DNA of 64,000 bases from Denitratimonas tolerans (GCF_037203605.1 NZ_JBBDHC010000018.1:1-64000), one strand, 5' to 3'. Positions 1-8,080 are shown, counted from the stretch's first letter. The notes: generated by a model not told the origin, from the sequence alone. Program-made: numbers and translations.

Positions 1-95
1 AAAAAGCAGAATCAAAAGCCGTGAAGCTGGCGCTTCACAAAATCCTGCCGTCAGGGGTTGACGGGGGAGTCCATACATGAATTGTTAGAACTGTT
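1..95 (-). repeat. attC-like recombination site (partial, cut by window edge)
   Basis: Read on the minus strand, the sequence just after the stop codon of the 104-517 gene begins TTCTAACAATTC, which resembles the R''/L'' start of integron attC sites. It is followed by two hairpins: CCGTCA/TGACGG (about positions 47-63) and a perfect 7-bp stem GTGAAGC/GCTTCAC (20-37). The complementary sequence GTTAGAACTGT expected at the other cassette boundary lies at 541-551 in the matching orientation. The distal R' end of this site would lie left of position 1, so the site is incomplete. The assignment rests on pattern only; the hairpins could also act as a terminator for the gene. Confidence 0.45.
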
Positions 96-103
96 GCCAA
101 GCT

Positions 104-517
104 TCATTTCTTGCGGATTTCATCAATGATTACGCCTGCAAGAGCACCACCAGCACCAAAGACAACAAAAAGAGGCACGCCAATAGCGCCGCCTAACGCC
201 GCGATGCCAGCTCCTTGACCTGAAAGAGTGAGTGCCGCTGCTGCTGCTGCCATAGCCATTCTGGCCGGGAGGCCACGCTCCTTCCAGCCAACACGTTTGA
301 GCTCTTGCCAAGCAACCTGAAGGATAGGCGCGAGGACCTTACGATCAGTAGATGCGACAATTGCAGCCTTTGCTTTTGAGATCATAGGCATGCTGCTGTT
401 TGACCTGATATCAAGCATGGTCTGGGCCCAAGCGCGAAGCGCTTCTAACTCGTCAGGCCTCGTGGCAACGACAATTGCTTTGCCAATCTCACGCGTTTTG
501 TCTTGCTTCGTTTCCAT
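104..517 (-). CDS. Hypothetical protein with glycine-rich hydrophobic tail, probable gene-cassette ORF
   Basis: This 137-residue protein belongs to no family I recognise. The N-terminal two thirds are charged and probably helical. The last third (about residues 88-132) is rich in Ala and Gly with repeated small-residue spacing (GQGAGIAALGGAIG, FGAGGALAG), like glycine-zipper membrane segments, and ends in a charged IRKK. Base composition is clearly lower in GC than every neighbour except the Rhs tip near 15 kb, which suggests horizontal acquisition. It is flanked by the inverted repeat described at 1-95 and 541-551, fitting a mobile cassette carrying a single gene with almost no leader. A membrane-active role is possible from the tail but is only inference. 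ATG start at 517. Confidence 0.6.
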   Translation of the reverse strand: METKQDKTREIGKAIVVATRPDELEALRAWAQTMLDIRSNSSMPMISKAKAAIVASTDRKVLAPILQVAWQELKRVGWKERGLPARMAMAAAAAALTLSGQGAGIAALGGAIGVPLFVVFGAGGALAGVIIDEIRKK

Positions 518-540
518 GACATTCCCAATAAAGTGTCACG

Positions 541-551
541 ACAGTTCTAAC
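541..551 (-). repeat. Cassette boundary (attC R'-like half-site)
   Basis: ACAGTTCTAAC on the plus strand is the exact inverted copy of GTTAGAACTGT at 85-95. Read in the direction of the 104-517 gene it gives GTTAGAACTGT about 25 bases before the start codon, where the recombination point of a cassette would be. No complete attC body or integrase gene could be found to its right. Confidence 0.45.
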
Positions 552-1035
552 TACAATTAGATGATACATCGCCGCGTAATCCCACAACCTAAACCGGGGC
601 TTCGCAGTACGTCAAGGAAAAATCCTACCCTTGATCAAGGGATTGTCGGATTTCACCGCCTAATCCCACCACCTAACCTGCCTGCATTTGCGGACTGGGG
701 TGGTTTCATGGAGCGATCCTCGCACAGGGCGGGTAGGCCGGCAAGCACGCGAGCGGTGGAGCGAAGCGGCGGCCTGAAGAAGCATCTGAATAACCCCTCG
801 CGCTCGCGGACTGAAAAGGTCACCTCCGAGTGAGCGAATTGATAACAAAAGCCGACTGGTTTCTTTCCGGCTTCCCACCATTCCGGCGACTTCTCGCTCT
901 TCCAAAGCGCCTCGGGCTCAGCAGACGCTGTGGAAGCGAAGTGGGAGGGTCTGTTCAGACTTTCTTGAAACCAAGCACATGGGTGCCCGGCGAGCATAAT
1001 GGGCATCATGCAGGGGCGATCTCGGCGCGCAAGGC
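552..1035. other. Intergenic region without convincing gene; direct repeats and a palindrome
   Basis: No reading frame here looks coding. An imperfect direct repeat (TAATCCCACAACCTAAACC at 577-595 and TAATCCCACCACCTAACCT at 661-679) brackets a perfect 14-bp palindrome, CCCTTGATCAAGGG, at 628-641. The rest (700-1035) is mixed composition with no recognised element. It may be decayed mobile DNA between the cassette and the conserved chromosome. Confidence 0.5.
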
Positions 1036-2001
1036 CTAGCGCGCTGACCCTTTCGCGATGATGGCCGCCGTCACGGCGTCGGCGCGCGCGCCGATGCGGG
1101 CAAGGAAGTCGGGATAGACGAGCTGCTCTTCCTTCTCGTCGTGGGCTTCCAGCACCAGCAGCAGACCGCGGTGCGAGGCCGGGTCGGCGATGTTCGCCAG
1201 GTGGCCGCGCAGCAGGTCGTGTTCGCGCCGCAGCGCCGCGACGGTTTCCGGGCTGCCGCCGGCGGCGAGGAAGGCGGGGAAGATGTCTTCCTCCTCGATC
1301 GCCAGATGCCGTTGCATGAGGCCGCGCAGCCAGCGCTCGCGCACGGCGTCGCCGCGCAGCGCGCCGACGAGGGCGGCTTCGATGAGCGCGTGGTCGCGGC
1401 CGAGGTAGTCGAGCAGGTCCACCGCCCCGGCGGTGCGCACCAGGAGCGCGGCATGATCGCCCTCGTCGCCCGCCAGCGGATGCCACGACAGCGTGCCGTC
1501 CGATGCCGCCAGCGCGGCGCGCACGGTGGGAGCCGGATCGAAGCGCGTGCGCAGCAGGCGGCGCTCGCCCGCGGCGAGCGCCGCGATGCCGCTTGCCAGC
1601 GCGGCGGAATCTTCCGGCTGCGCCGGCGCTGCCTCGTCCAGCAACGCGGCGCGGCCGGCCTGCGGCGCGTCGGCGATCACCGAATCGTCGGCGTGGACCT
1701 GGAGCGAGAAGATCGCATCATCGCTGCAGCGCGCGATCCGCCAGCGTCGCCCCGGCGCGAGCCAGAGCATTTCGCCGGCGCGCACTTCGCGCGTGGACGT
1801 TCCGGCATCCTCCAGCCATTCCAGCACCAGGGTGCCCTGCTCGACGCCGAGCCGCTCCCAGCGGTTGGCGCGCGCGGCGTGCCAGTTCGCGAAGCGCCCG
1901 GCGAGATCGGCGGCGCGGTGCCGGCGTCCGCGCCCGAGCGAGCGCATCGCGGCGGAGGGCGGCACGGCGGCGGCTTCAGCCATGGGCGGATGCAGCGGCA
2001 T
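1036..2001 (-). CDS. Hemerythrin HHE-domain protein with N-terminal cupin-like region
   Basis: The C-terminal half (about residues 200-300) carries the histidine and carboxylate pattern of HHE cation-binding domains: H204, H232 with E236 (HLAIEEEDIFPAF), H261 (EHDLL) and H287 with E291 (HDEKEEQLVYPDF). This predicts a four-helix bundle binding a di-iron centre, used in the family for oxygen or nitric oxide sensing, binding or protection. Residues 30-105 look like a small beta-barrel (cupin-like) domain and the middle is unassigned. It starts 26 bases after the hemC stop on the same strand, so it probably belongs to the algZ-algR-hemC transcript. No good Shine-Dalgarno supports the chosen ATG; an in-frame ATG at 1983 is an alternative. 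Confidence 0.8.
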   Translation of the reverse strand: MPLHPPMAEAAAVPPSAAMRSLGRGRRHRAADLAGRFANWHAARANRWERLGVEQGTLVLEWLEDAGTSTREVRAGEMLWLAPGRRWRIARCSDDAIFSLQVHADDSVIADAPQAGRAALLDEAAPAQPEDSAALASGIAALAAGERRLLRTRFDPAPTVRAALAASDGTLSWHPLAGDEGDHAALLVRTAGAVDLLDYLGRDHALIEAALVGALRGDAVRERWLRGLMQRHLAIEEEDIFPAFLAAGGSPETVAALRREHDLLRGHLANIADPASHRGLLLVLEAHDEKEEQLVYPDFLARIGARADAVTAAIIAKGSAR

Positions 2002-2027
2002 GGAGATCGGGTGCCACGCGGCCGCGC

Positions 2028-2948
2028 TCAGCCGGCCAGCAACCGATCCGCACCGCGCGCCAGCAGGTCTTCGGCCACCTGCGTCCCGAGGGCATCGCGG
2101 CCGGCGGCATCGGCGAAACCTTCCGCGCGCAGGATCTCGCGGCCGTCCCGGTCGCCCACCAGCGCCTGCAGGTGCCAGCGATCCACCGACTCGGTGCAGT
2201 AGCCGGCGATCGGGAACTGGCAGCTTCCGCCCAGGCGCAGGTTCATGGCGCGCTCCACCTCCACGCAGCGGCGGGTGGGGGCGTGATCGAGTGCGGCGAG
2301 CAGTGCGCGCGTGGCCGTATCATCGGCGCGGCATTCCACCACGATGGCACCTTGCGCCGCGGCGGGCAGGAAATCGGGCGGGGCGAGGCGATCCCGGATG
2401 CGCGCGTCGAAACCCAGCCGCATCAGGCCGGCGCAAGCCAGCAGGATCGCGTCGTATTCACCCGCATCGAGCCGCGCCAGGCGGGTGTTGACGTTGCCGC
2501 GCAGGTCACGCAGTTCCAGATCGGGGCGGTGCGCGCGCAGCTGCACCTGGCGGCGCAGCGAAGAGGTACCCACGCGCGCGCCGCGCGGCAGGTCGTCGAG
2601 GCAGGCGTAGCGATTGGAGACGAAGGCATCGAAGGGATCGGCGCGCTCCAGGATCGCGGCCAGCGCGAACGGTGCCTCCAGCTCCATCGGCACGTCCTTG
2701 AGCGAGTGCACCGCGCAGTCCGCGCGGCCGGCCTCGATCGCCACCTCCAGTTCCTTGAGGAACAGGCCCTTGCCGCCGATGGCGGCGAGCGAGCGATCGA
2801 GGATCTCGTCGCCGCGGGTGGACAGCGGCACCAGCTCGATGGCGAGACCGGGATGCAGCGCGCGCAGGCGGCTGGCGACATGTTCGGTCTGCCACAGCGC
2901 GAGCGCGCTCTTGCGGGTGGCGATGCGCAGCAGGGAAGGAGTATTCAC
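2028..2948 (-). CDS. hemC: Hydroxymethylbilane synthase (porphobilinogen deaminase)
   Basis: This enzyme joins four porphobilinogen molecules into hydroxymethylbilane in the cytoplasm, a step of haem and sirohaem synthesis. The 306-residue product has the family start LLRIATRKSALALWQTEH, the loop KDVPMEL and the cofactor-anchoring cysteine motif GGSCQFPIAGY. The start is taken as GTG at 2948 because it begins directly before the conserved N-terminus and overlaps the upstream stop by four bases (GTGA), showing translational coupling to the LytTR regulator. The algZ-algR-hemC order matches that known in pseudomonads and xanthomonads. HemD does not follow; a hemerythrin-domain gene does. Confidence 0.97.
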   Translation of the reverse strand: MNTPSLLRIATRKSALALWQTEHVASRLRALHPGLAIELVPLSTRGDEILDRSLAAIGGKGLFLKELEVAIEAGRADCAVHSLKDVPMELEAPFALAAILERADPFDAFVSNRYACLDDLPRGARVGTSSLRRQVQLRAHRPDLELRDLRGNVNTRLARLDAGEYDAILLACAGLMRLGFDARIRDRLAPPDFLPAAAQGAIVVECRADDTATRALLAALDHAPTRRCVEVERAMNLRLGGSCQFPIAGYCTESVDRWHLQALVGDRDGREILRAEGFADAAGRDALGTQVAEDLLARGADRLLAG

Positions 2949-3676
2949 AGGTTCGTCAATCGTTCGCGCACGGCGCGCAGGTTGCGGCGGCTGACCTCGA
3001 GGCAGACCGGATAGTGGCGCAGGCACACCAGCCCGCGCCCGTCGGGATGGTGCTGCAATTCGCGGATCTCGTGCGCAGCGACCAGGCAGTTGCGGTGCAC
3101 GCGGATGAAGCCGTCGCCGAACTCGGCTTCCAGCGCCTTGAGCGTGTCTTCGATCAGATCCTCGCCGTGGCTGTGGTGGACCACGACGTATTTGTCCTCG
3201 GCCTGCAGGTAGCGGATGTCCTGCACCGGAATCAGGCGCAGCGATCCGCGCATCCGCGCCGACAGGTGCGAGCGTCGCGCCGGCACCGCGGCAGGCGCAG
3301 CCCGTGCCGGCATGCCGTGGCGAAAGCGTCCGGCGCGCGCCAGCGCTTCGGCCAGACGCTCGCCGCGGATCGGTTTGACCAGGTAATCCACCGCCTGCGC
3401 CTCGAACGCGGCCAGGGCATGCTCGTCGTAGGCGGTGCAGAAAATCACCGCCGGCGGATTGGGCAGCTGCGCCAGATGGTGGGCTGCCTCCAGCCCGTCG
3501 AGCACCGGCATCGCGATGTCCAGGATCACTGCATCGGGCACCAGCCGGGCGGCCAGCTCGCAGGCTTCGCGCCCGTCCGCGGCCTCGCCCACCACCTCGT
3601 ATCCGCCGATGTCCGCGATCAGGTCACGCAGTCGGCGGCGGGCGAGGGGCTCATCGTCGGCGATCAGCAGTTTCAT
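2945..3676 (-). CDS. algR: AlgR-type LytTR response regulator
   Basis: This 243-residue protein has a receiver domain (residues 1-120) with the acidic pocket D7/D8, the phosphoacceptor D53 (ILDIAMP) and K101 (YLVKP). A LytTR DNA-binding domain (about 140-240) contains the typical RYLQAEDKYV and FIRVHRNCLV segments. In pseudomonads AlgR controls alginate, type IV pili and virulence genes; the target set here cannot be read from sequence. Its ATG overlaps the kinase stop (TGATG) and its stop overlaps the hemC start, so kinase, regulator and hemC are probably co-translated. The symbol rests on domain type plus conserved gene order. Confidence 0.88.
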   Translation of the reverse strand: MKLLIADDEPLARRRLRDLIADIGGYEVVGEAADGREACELAARLVPDAVILDIAMPVLDGLEAAHHLAQLPNPPAVIFCTAYDEHALAAFEAQAVDYLVKPIRGERLAEALARAGRFRHGMPARAAPAAVPARRSHLSARMRGSLRLIPVQDIRYLQAEDKYVVVHHSHGEDLIEDTLKALEAEFGDGFIRVHRNCLVAAHEIRELQHHPDGRGLVCLRHYPVCLEVSRRNLRAVRERLTNL

Positions 3677-4716
3677 CAGTCCAACGGCACGAACAGGGTG
3701 GCGGCATAGTAGCCGTCCTGCGCGCCGGCCGTCATGCGGGCGCGGGGACCGTAGCGGTGCGCCAGGCGCTGCGCGATGGAATCCTGGGCGTGGTGGTTGC
3801 CGTGCGATGGCGTGGCCACGGCCGGCAGCGGGTTGCCGACGCGGACTTGCAGGAAGCGTCCGTCCACTCGCGCCTCGATGCGGATCGTTCCGCCCTGCGG
3901 ACACCGCGCAATCCCGTGCACCACCGCGTTTTCCACCAGCGGCTGCAGGATCAGGCGCGGCAGCGGCAGCGCGCGCGGCAGGTCGTCGGGCAGCACCCAT
4001 TCCACCGCAAGACGCGCCCCGAGGCGCAGCGCCTCGATCGCAAGATAGCGCTCGGCCAGGTGCAGTTCTTCGGCCAGGCTCGATTCGCCGCTGCCGCTGC
4101 CCAGCGCGGCGCGGAACAGTTCGGAAAGATCCTCGACCGCGCGTTCCGCGCTGGCCGGTTCGTGCCGGATCAGGCCGGCGATCGAGTTCATGCTGTTGAA
4201 CAGGAAGTGCGGCCGGATGCGCGCCTGCAGCGCCTGCACCTGCGCCTGCGCGTGCGCCGCCACGTGCGTCTGCCACTGCGCGGTCACGTAGAAATAGCGC
4301 AGCAGCGTGGCCGCCAGCAGCAGCGCCACCGCCATGCACACCAGCACGAAGCGGCCGGTCTGCGCCGGCGGGACGGTGAAGCCCAGTTCGAGCTGCTGGT
4401 CGAGCACCGCCACCACCCAGGTCGCGCCGCCCACGATCACCACCGGCAGCGCCAGCGCCAGCGCCACGCCGACGGCGAAGGGCAGGCGGTCGATGGCCGC
4501 GCGCAGCTTGCACAGCACCGCCGCGCACGACAGCGCCAGCCACTGCGCCAGGAGGCTGGCGGTGAAAAGATCGGTCCAGGCACCGGAGGCCTGCGGCGGG
4601 CGCAGCAGGATCGCGGTCAGCACCGCCACCTCCACCGCCACCATCACGCCAAACAGCGCCTGCGGGCGGCAGAAATCGGGCATCCAGGCCCGCCGGGACG
4701 CAGCGGACGGAGTCAT
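3676..4716 (-). CDS. algZ: AlgZ/FimS-like LytS-family sensor histidine kinase
   Basis: This is a 346-residue membrane sensor. The N-terminal half has about four hydrophobic helices (residues 20-140). The His_kinase (LytS/YehU) core begins with H170 in RPHFLFNSMNSI, and a degenerate ATP-binding region follows (LILQPLVENAVVHG, then later glycines). It is the evident partner of the LytTR regulator that overlaps its stop codon. The start is placed at ATG 4716; a longer in-frame extension is Arg/Pro rich and unlike the family. AlgZ homologues often lack full kinase motifs, and in vitro activity should not be assumed. Confidence 0.87.
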   Translation of the reverse strand: MTPSAASRRAWMPDFCRPQALFGVMVAVEVAVLTAILLRPPQASGAWTDLFTASLLAQWLALSCAAVLCKLRAAIDRLPFAVGVALALALPVVIVGGATWVVAVLDQQLELGFTVPPAQTGRFVLVCMAVALLLAATLLRYFYVTAQWQTHVAAHAQAQVQALQARIRPHFLFNSMNSIAGLIRHEPASAERAVEDLSELFRAALGSGSGESSLAEELHLAERYLAIEALRLGARLAVEWVLPDDLPRALPLPRLILQPLVENAVVHGIARCPQGGTIRIEARVDGRFLQVRVGNPLPAVATPSHGNHHAQDSIAQRLAHRYGPRARMTAGAQDGYYAATLFVPLD

Positions 4717-4819
4717 GGCACGGGAACGCGGGGCGGCGGCATGGTGCCAGCCTAGCAAAGGCGGCGGCGCGCACCACCGCGTTCGGCGGCACAACCGGGC
4801 CGGCGGTCGGCGGACCGCC

Positions 4820-5842
4820 TCAGGCCGACGCCAGCGCCGGCAGCGTGGCCATGTCCCAGCGCGGATGCGCCCGGATCGCGGCACCCTCGCGCTCCCCGGC
4901 CGCAAGGCGCAGCGCGCCGGCGAAGGCGATCATCGCGCCGTTGTCGGTGCAGAACTCCAGGCGCGGAAAGCACACCTGCACCCGGCGGCGCTCGGCCAGC
5001 TCGGCCAAACGCTCGCGCAGTCGCCGGTTCGCGCCCACGCCGCCGGCCACGACCAGCGCGCCGCGGCCGGTTTGCACCAGGGCACGTTCGCACTTGATCG
5101 CGAGGGTTTCGGTCACCGCCTCCTCGAAGCCGCGCGCGATGTCGGCACGGGTCTGCTCGCCCTGGTCGGACTGCTGCCAGGCCAGAAGCACTTGGGTCTT
5201 GAGCCCGGAAAAGCTGAACTCCAGCCCGGGGCGGTCGGTCATCGGGCGCGCGAAGGTGTAGATGTCCGGGCGTCCCTGCTGCGCCAGCTTCGCCAGGTGC
5301 GGGCCGCCCGGATAGGGCAGGCCCATCAGCTTGGCGGTCTTGTCGAAGGCTTCGCCGGCGGCGTCGTCGAGGGTTTCGCCCAGGAGCGCGTAGTCACCGA
5401 TGCCGCGCACGTCGACCAGCTGGCTGTGTCCGCCGGACACCAGCAGCGCCACGAACGGCGGCTGCGGGGCGTTTTCCTCCAGCAGCGGGGCCAGCAGGTG
5501 GCCTTCCATGTGGTGCACGCCGATGGCCGGGATTTCCAGCGCGAACGCCAGCGCGCGCCCCAGCGCCGCGCCGACCAGGAGGGCACCGACCAGACCCGGC
5601 CCGGCGGTGTAGGCCACGCCGTCGAGGTCGGCCAGGCCAAGCCCCGCCTGCGCCAGGCACTCGCGCACCAGCGGCACCAGCTTGCGCACGTGGTCGCGGC
5701 TGGCCAGCTCCGGCACCACCCCGCCGTAGTCGGCGTGCAGGCGGATCTGGCTGTAGAGGGTGTGGCTGCGCAGGCCGCGGGCGGTGTCGTAGACCGCCAC
5801 GCCGGTTTCGTCGCAGCTGGTTTCGATGCCGAGGACGATCAT
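4820..5842 (-). CDS. tsaD: tRNA N6-threonylcarbamoyladenosine transferase catalytic subunit
   Basis: TsaD transfers the threonylcarbamoyl group from TC-AMP to adenosine 37 of ANN-decoding tRNAs, working with TsaB and TsaE. The 340-residue protein starts with MIVLGIETSCDETGVA and has the metal-binding HHMEGH motif and the ASKH-fold segments typical of the family (SGGHSQL, FSFSGLKTQ, VVAGGVGANRRLR). The ATG at 5842 is chosen because the family signature starts there. It is divergent from rpsU, an arrangement found in many gammaproteobacteria; the 143-bp gap must hold both promoters. Confidence 0.97.
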   Translation of the reverse strand: MIVLGIETSCDETGVAVYDTARGLRSHTLYSQIRLHADYGGVVPELASRDHVRKLVPLVRECLAQAGLGLADLDGVAYTAGPGLVGALLVGAALGRALAFALEIPAIGVHHMEGHLLAPLLEENAPQPPFVALLVSGGHSQLVDVRGIGDYALLGETLDDAAGEAFDKTAKLMGLPYPGGPHLAKLAQQGRPDIYTFARPMTDRPGLEFSFSGLKTQVLLAWQQSDQGEQTRADIARGFEEAVTETLAIKCERALVQTGRGALVVAGGVGANRRLRERLAELAERRRVQVCFPRLEFCTDNGAMIAFAGALRLAAGEREGAAIRAHPRWDMATLPALASA

Positions 5843-5985
5843 GGGGATTCCGCTGTGGGTGCCGGCCCGGGAAGCGGCAGCAAGGCGGCAACTTGCGTCC
5901 GGCGTATCTTGGCCAGTATCATACGCGGCTCGCACAAAGATCGGGGATCCATCCCCGGCACACCCCCGATAGATCCGGAGCTTCC

Positions 5986-6201
5986 ATGCCCAGCGTCAAA
6001 GTCCGCGAAAACGAGCCGTTCGAGTTTGCCCTGCGTCGCTTCAAGCGCACCTGCGAAAAGGCCGGCGTCCTGGCCGAAACCCGCAAGCGCGAGTTCTACG
6101 AGAAGCCGACCCAGGAGCGCAAGCGCAAGGCGGCCGCCGCGGTGAAGCGTCACCTGCGCCGCGTTTCGCGCGACGTGACCAAGCGCCGCCGCCTCTACTG
6201 A
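5986..6201 (+). CDS. rpsU: 30S ribosomal protein bS21
   Basis: This 71-residue, strongly basic protein matches bS21 throughout (MPSVKVRENEPFEFALRRFK at the start, C-terminal RRRLY). It binds the small subunit near the anti-Shine-Dalgarno end of 16S rRNA and aids initiation. A clear GGAG (5976-5979) precedes the ATG at 5986. A strong terminator follows directly, so part of the transcription ends before yqeY and dnaG. Confidence 0.98.
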   Translation: MPSVKVRENEPFEFALRRFKRTCEKAGVLAETRKREFYEKPTQERKRKAAAAVKRHLRRVSRDVTKRRRLY

Positions 6202-6219
6202 GGCCAGGCCCCGCCCGTC

Positions 6220-6255
6220 AAAAAGCCGGCCGCGCACCCGCGTCGCCGGCTTTTT
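6220..6255. terminator. Intrinsic terminator after rpsU
   Basis: AAAAAGCCGGC (6220-6230) and GCCGGCTTTTT (6245-6255) form a GC stem with A and T tails, able to work in both directions. Confidence 0.85.
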
Positions 6256-6271
6256 GTGTTTGCTGGACAGG

Positions 6272-6358
6272 GATTCGGGATTGGCGACTCGGGATTGGCA
6301 AGAGCGTCAGCCGTCGCCCGGAACCCCGCCATCGAATCCCCAATCCCTACTCCCCAAT
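6272..6358. repeat. GGGATT-rich inverted repeat, Xanthomonadales-type
   Basis: Copies of GGGATTCGGGATTGG and GACTCGGGATTGG near 6272-6300 face CGAATCCCCAATCCCTACTC and a further AATTCC copy near 6333-6358. The two halves can pair as a long imperfect hairpin. Similar degenerate TTCCC-rich runs occur before tatD near 27280-27310. Such sequences are common between genes in this order. Confidence 0.55.
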
Positions 6359-6372
6359 TCCGGACCTCAGCC

Positions 6373-6819
6373 ATGACCCTCAAGCAACGCCTCACCGATG
6401 ACATGAAGGCCGCGATGAAGAGCGGCGAGAAGGAGCGCCTGGCGACGATCCGCCTGGTCAATGCCGCGATCAAGCAGCGCGAAGTGGACGAGCGCATCAC
6501 GCTCGACGATGCCGCGGTGATCGCGGTGCTGGAGAGAATGCTCAAGCAGCGGCGCGATTCGGTGTCCCAGTTCGAGGCCGCCGGGCGCGAGGACCTGGCC
6601 GCGGTGGAGCGTGCCGAGATCGCCGTGATCGATGCCTACCTGCCGGCCAAGATGGACGAGGCCGCGATCAGCGCCGCCATCGCCGAAGCCATCGCGCAGA
6701 CCGGCGCGGCCGGCCCCGCCGACATGGGCAAACTGATGGGCGCGCTCAAGCCGCGCCTCGCGGGTCAGGCCGACATGGGCCTGGTCTCGGCCCTGGTGAA
6801 GAAGGCGCTGGCGGGCTGA
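6373..6819 (+). CDS. yqeY: GatB/YqeY domain-containing protein
   Basis: This 148-residue YqeY family protein (TLKQRLTDDMKAAMKSGEKE at the start, conserved MGKLMGALKPR near the end) matches the C-terminal tRNA-interacting domain of GatB as a free-standing protein. Its exact role is not settled. It commonly sits between rpsU and dnaG in proteobacteria, as here. ATG at 6373 is chosen because the conserved N-terminus starts there. Confidence 0.93.
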   Translation: MTLKQRLTDDMKAAMKSGEKERLATIRLVNAAIKQREVDERITLDDAAVIAVLERMLKQRRDSVSQFEAAGREDLAAVERAEIAVIDAYLPAKMDEAAISAAIAEAIAQTGAAGPADMGKLMGALKPRLAGQADMGLVSALVKKALAG

Positions 6820-6857
6820 ACCGGCCCGCTTCGCGACACGGCGAGGATTTGCCCGAC

Positions 6858-7337
6858 ATGACCCTCCGGCTTCGGCCCGCAGCGCGCGATGACGTGCCGC
6901 TGATCCTCGACCTGATCCGCGCCCTGGCCGATTACGAGAAGCTCGCGCACGAATGCGTGGCGAGCGCCGACGCACTCGCCGCCACGCTTTTCGGCGAGCA
7001 TCCCGCGGCCGAGGTGGTGATCGCCGAATGCGATGGCGAGGCCGCCGGCTTCGCGCTTTTCTTCACCAGCTATTCCACCTTCCTGGCCCGCCCGGGCCTG
7101 TATCTGGAAGACCTCTTCGTCTATCCGCACCGGCGCGGCCGCGGCGTGGGCCTGGCGCTGATGCGCCACCTCGCGCGCCTGGCGGTGGAACGCGGGTACG
7201 GCCGCTTCGAGTGGTCGGTGCTCGACTGGAACGCCCCGGCCATCGCCTTCTACCGCCGCCTCGGCGCGGTGCCGATGGACGGCTGGACCGTGCAGCGGCT
7301 CACCGGGGACGCGCTGCGGGCGCTGGCGCAGAGCTGA
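6858..7337 (+). CDS. GNAT family N-acetyltransferase
   Basis: A single GNAT domain covers the 159 residues. The acetyl-CoA pyrophosphate loop is RRGRGVGLALM and is preceded by LYLEDLFVYPH, a form typical of the diamine/thialysine (SSAT-like) branch. The C-terminal part NAPAIAFYRRLGA is also conserved. The substrate is probably a small amine or amino acid derivative, but this is inferred from the subfamily. The ATG at 6858 is preferred over a TTG nine bases upstream because GAGGA (6843-6847) is correctly spaced only for the ATG. Confidence 0.88.
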   Translation: MTLRLRPAARDDVPLILDLIRALADYEKLAHECVASADALAATLFGEHPAAEVVIAECDGEAAGFALFFTSYSTFLARPGLYLEDLFVYPHRRGRGVGLALMRHLARLAVERGYGRFEWSVLDWNAPAIAFYRRLGAVPMDGWTVQRLTGDALRALAQS

Positions 7338-7356
7338 CCCGGCGCTTCCGCGCCCC

Positions 7357-7432
7357 ATCGCGGCCACAGTCGCTCCTGCATTGCAGCATCCGGGGCTTCG
7401 CAAGATTTCGTAGGAGCGAGCTTGCTCGCGAT
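7357..7432. repeat. Paired REP-like elements
   Basis: 7410-7432 carries the common REP unit GTAGGAGCGAGC followed by TTGCTCGCGAT, with a GCGAG/CTCGC stem. 7357-7380 carries an opposing copy (ATCGCGGCCACAGTCGCTCC). Together they form a divergent REP pair between two convergent genes, as seen in pseudomonads and xanthomonads. Confidence 0.75.
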
Positions 7433-7482
7433 ACCGTGCACCGACGCTCCCTCAACCCACCCGGTATGCGGCGCGCGGGAGC

Positions 7483-8037
7483 TCACCGGTCGTCGGCTTC
7501 GGACACCCCCACGTGCACAGCACCGGCGCGACGCTCGAAAACGAAGCGGTAGGCGCGCAGCACCGGCACTGGGGCACGTTCCAGCGCATTCCCGCAGCTT
7601 CCGTCCGCCTCCGCTCCGGGCACCAGCCGGCACAGCAGGCTGGGCATATAGCGCCAGGTGCGCACGGTCTGCGCCACGGCGGCGTCGAAATCCCGCGCCA
7701 TTTCTCCTTCGATCATTCCGCATCCGGGCGCATCGCGCAGCGGGCGGCTGGATTCCACCTCGCCGCGCTCGCCCACGGTGATTTCCACGCAAACCTCCAG
7801 CCGCACCGGCGCGCGTTCCAGCCATTTCGCGGGATAGGGCGGCATCGCGCGCGCATCCTCGGCGATGGGGGTCCCCATCCGGAAGTCTTCGCCGGAACTC
7901 AGCGCGTGGCGTTCTGCATCCGGCGGCTCGAGCGACGCGAGGGAAACTTCACCGGATGCCTGCGGCTTCAGGGACGCGCAGCCGGTCAGAGCCAGAACGA
8001 CCAAAAAGAAAACTCGGCAAACCGCCGCGACCTTCAT
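7483..8037 (-). CDS. Lipoprotein with TonB C-terminal-like domain
   Basis: The 184-residue product begins with a lipoprotein signal (hydrophobic residues 7-17, lipobox LTGC with the cysteine near residue 20). Residues 65-140 resemble the TonB_C fold: a PPYP-containing start, alternating strands VRLEVCVEITVGERGEVESS, and the helix/strand FDAAVAQTVRTWRYMP. It has no proline-rich spacer and no inner-membrane anchor, so it is unlikely to be a classical energy transducer. It lies antisense between the acetyltransferase and dnaG, and its start is 43 bases from dnaG, so the two promoters share a short divergent region. Function unknown. Confidence 0.75.
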   Translation of the reverse strand: MKVAAVCRVFFLVVLALTGCASLKPQASGEVSLASLEPPDAERHALSSGEDFRMGTPIAEDARAMPPYPAKWLERAPVRLEVCVEITVGERGEVESSRPLRDAPGCGMIEGEMARDFDAAVAQTVRTWRYMPSLLCRLVPGAEADGSCGNALERAPVPVLRAYRFVFERRAGAVHVGVSEADDR

Positions 8038-8080
8038 CCGGTTTCCTCGAAACGCGCCCCTTGCACCCTATCATTCGCCC

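Noticed and set aside
625..645. Possible FNR/Anr-type box in the palindrome
   Set aside because: TTGATCAA lacks the four-base spacer of the TTGAT-N4-ATCAA consensus.
561..833. 90-residue open frame in the 552-1035 region
   Set aside because: Pro/Arg-rich low-complexity product with no ribosome site; falls across the direct repeats and palindrome, so judged non-coding.
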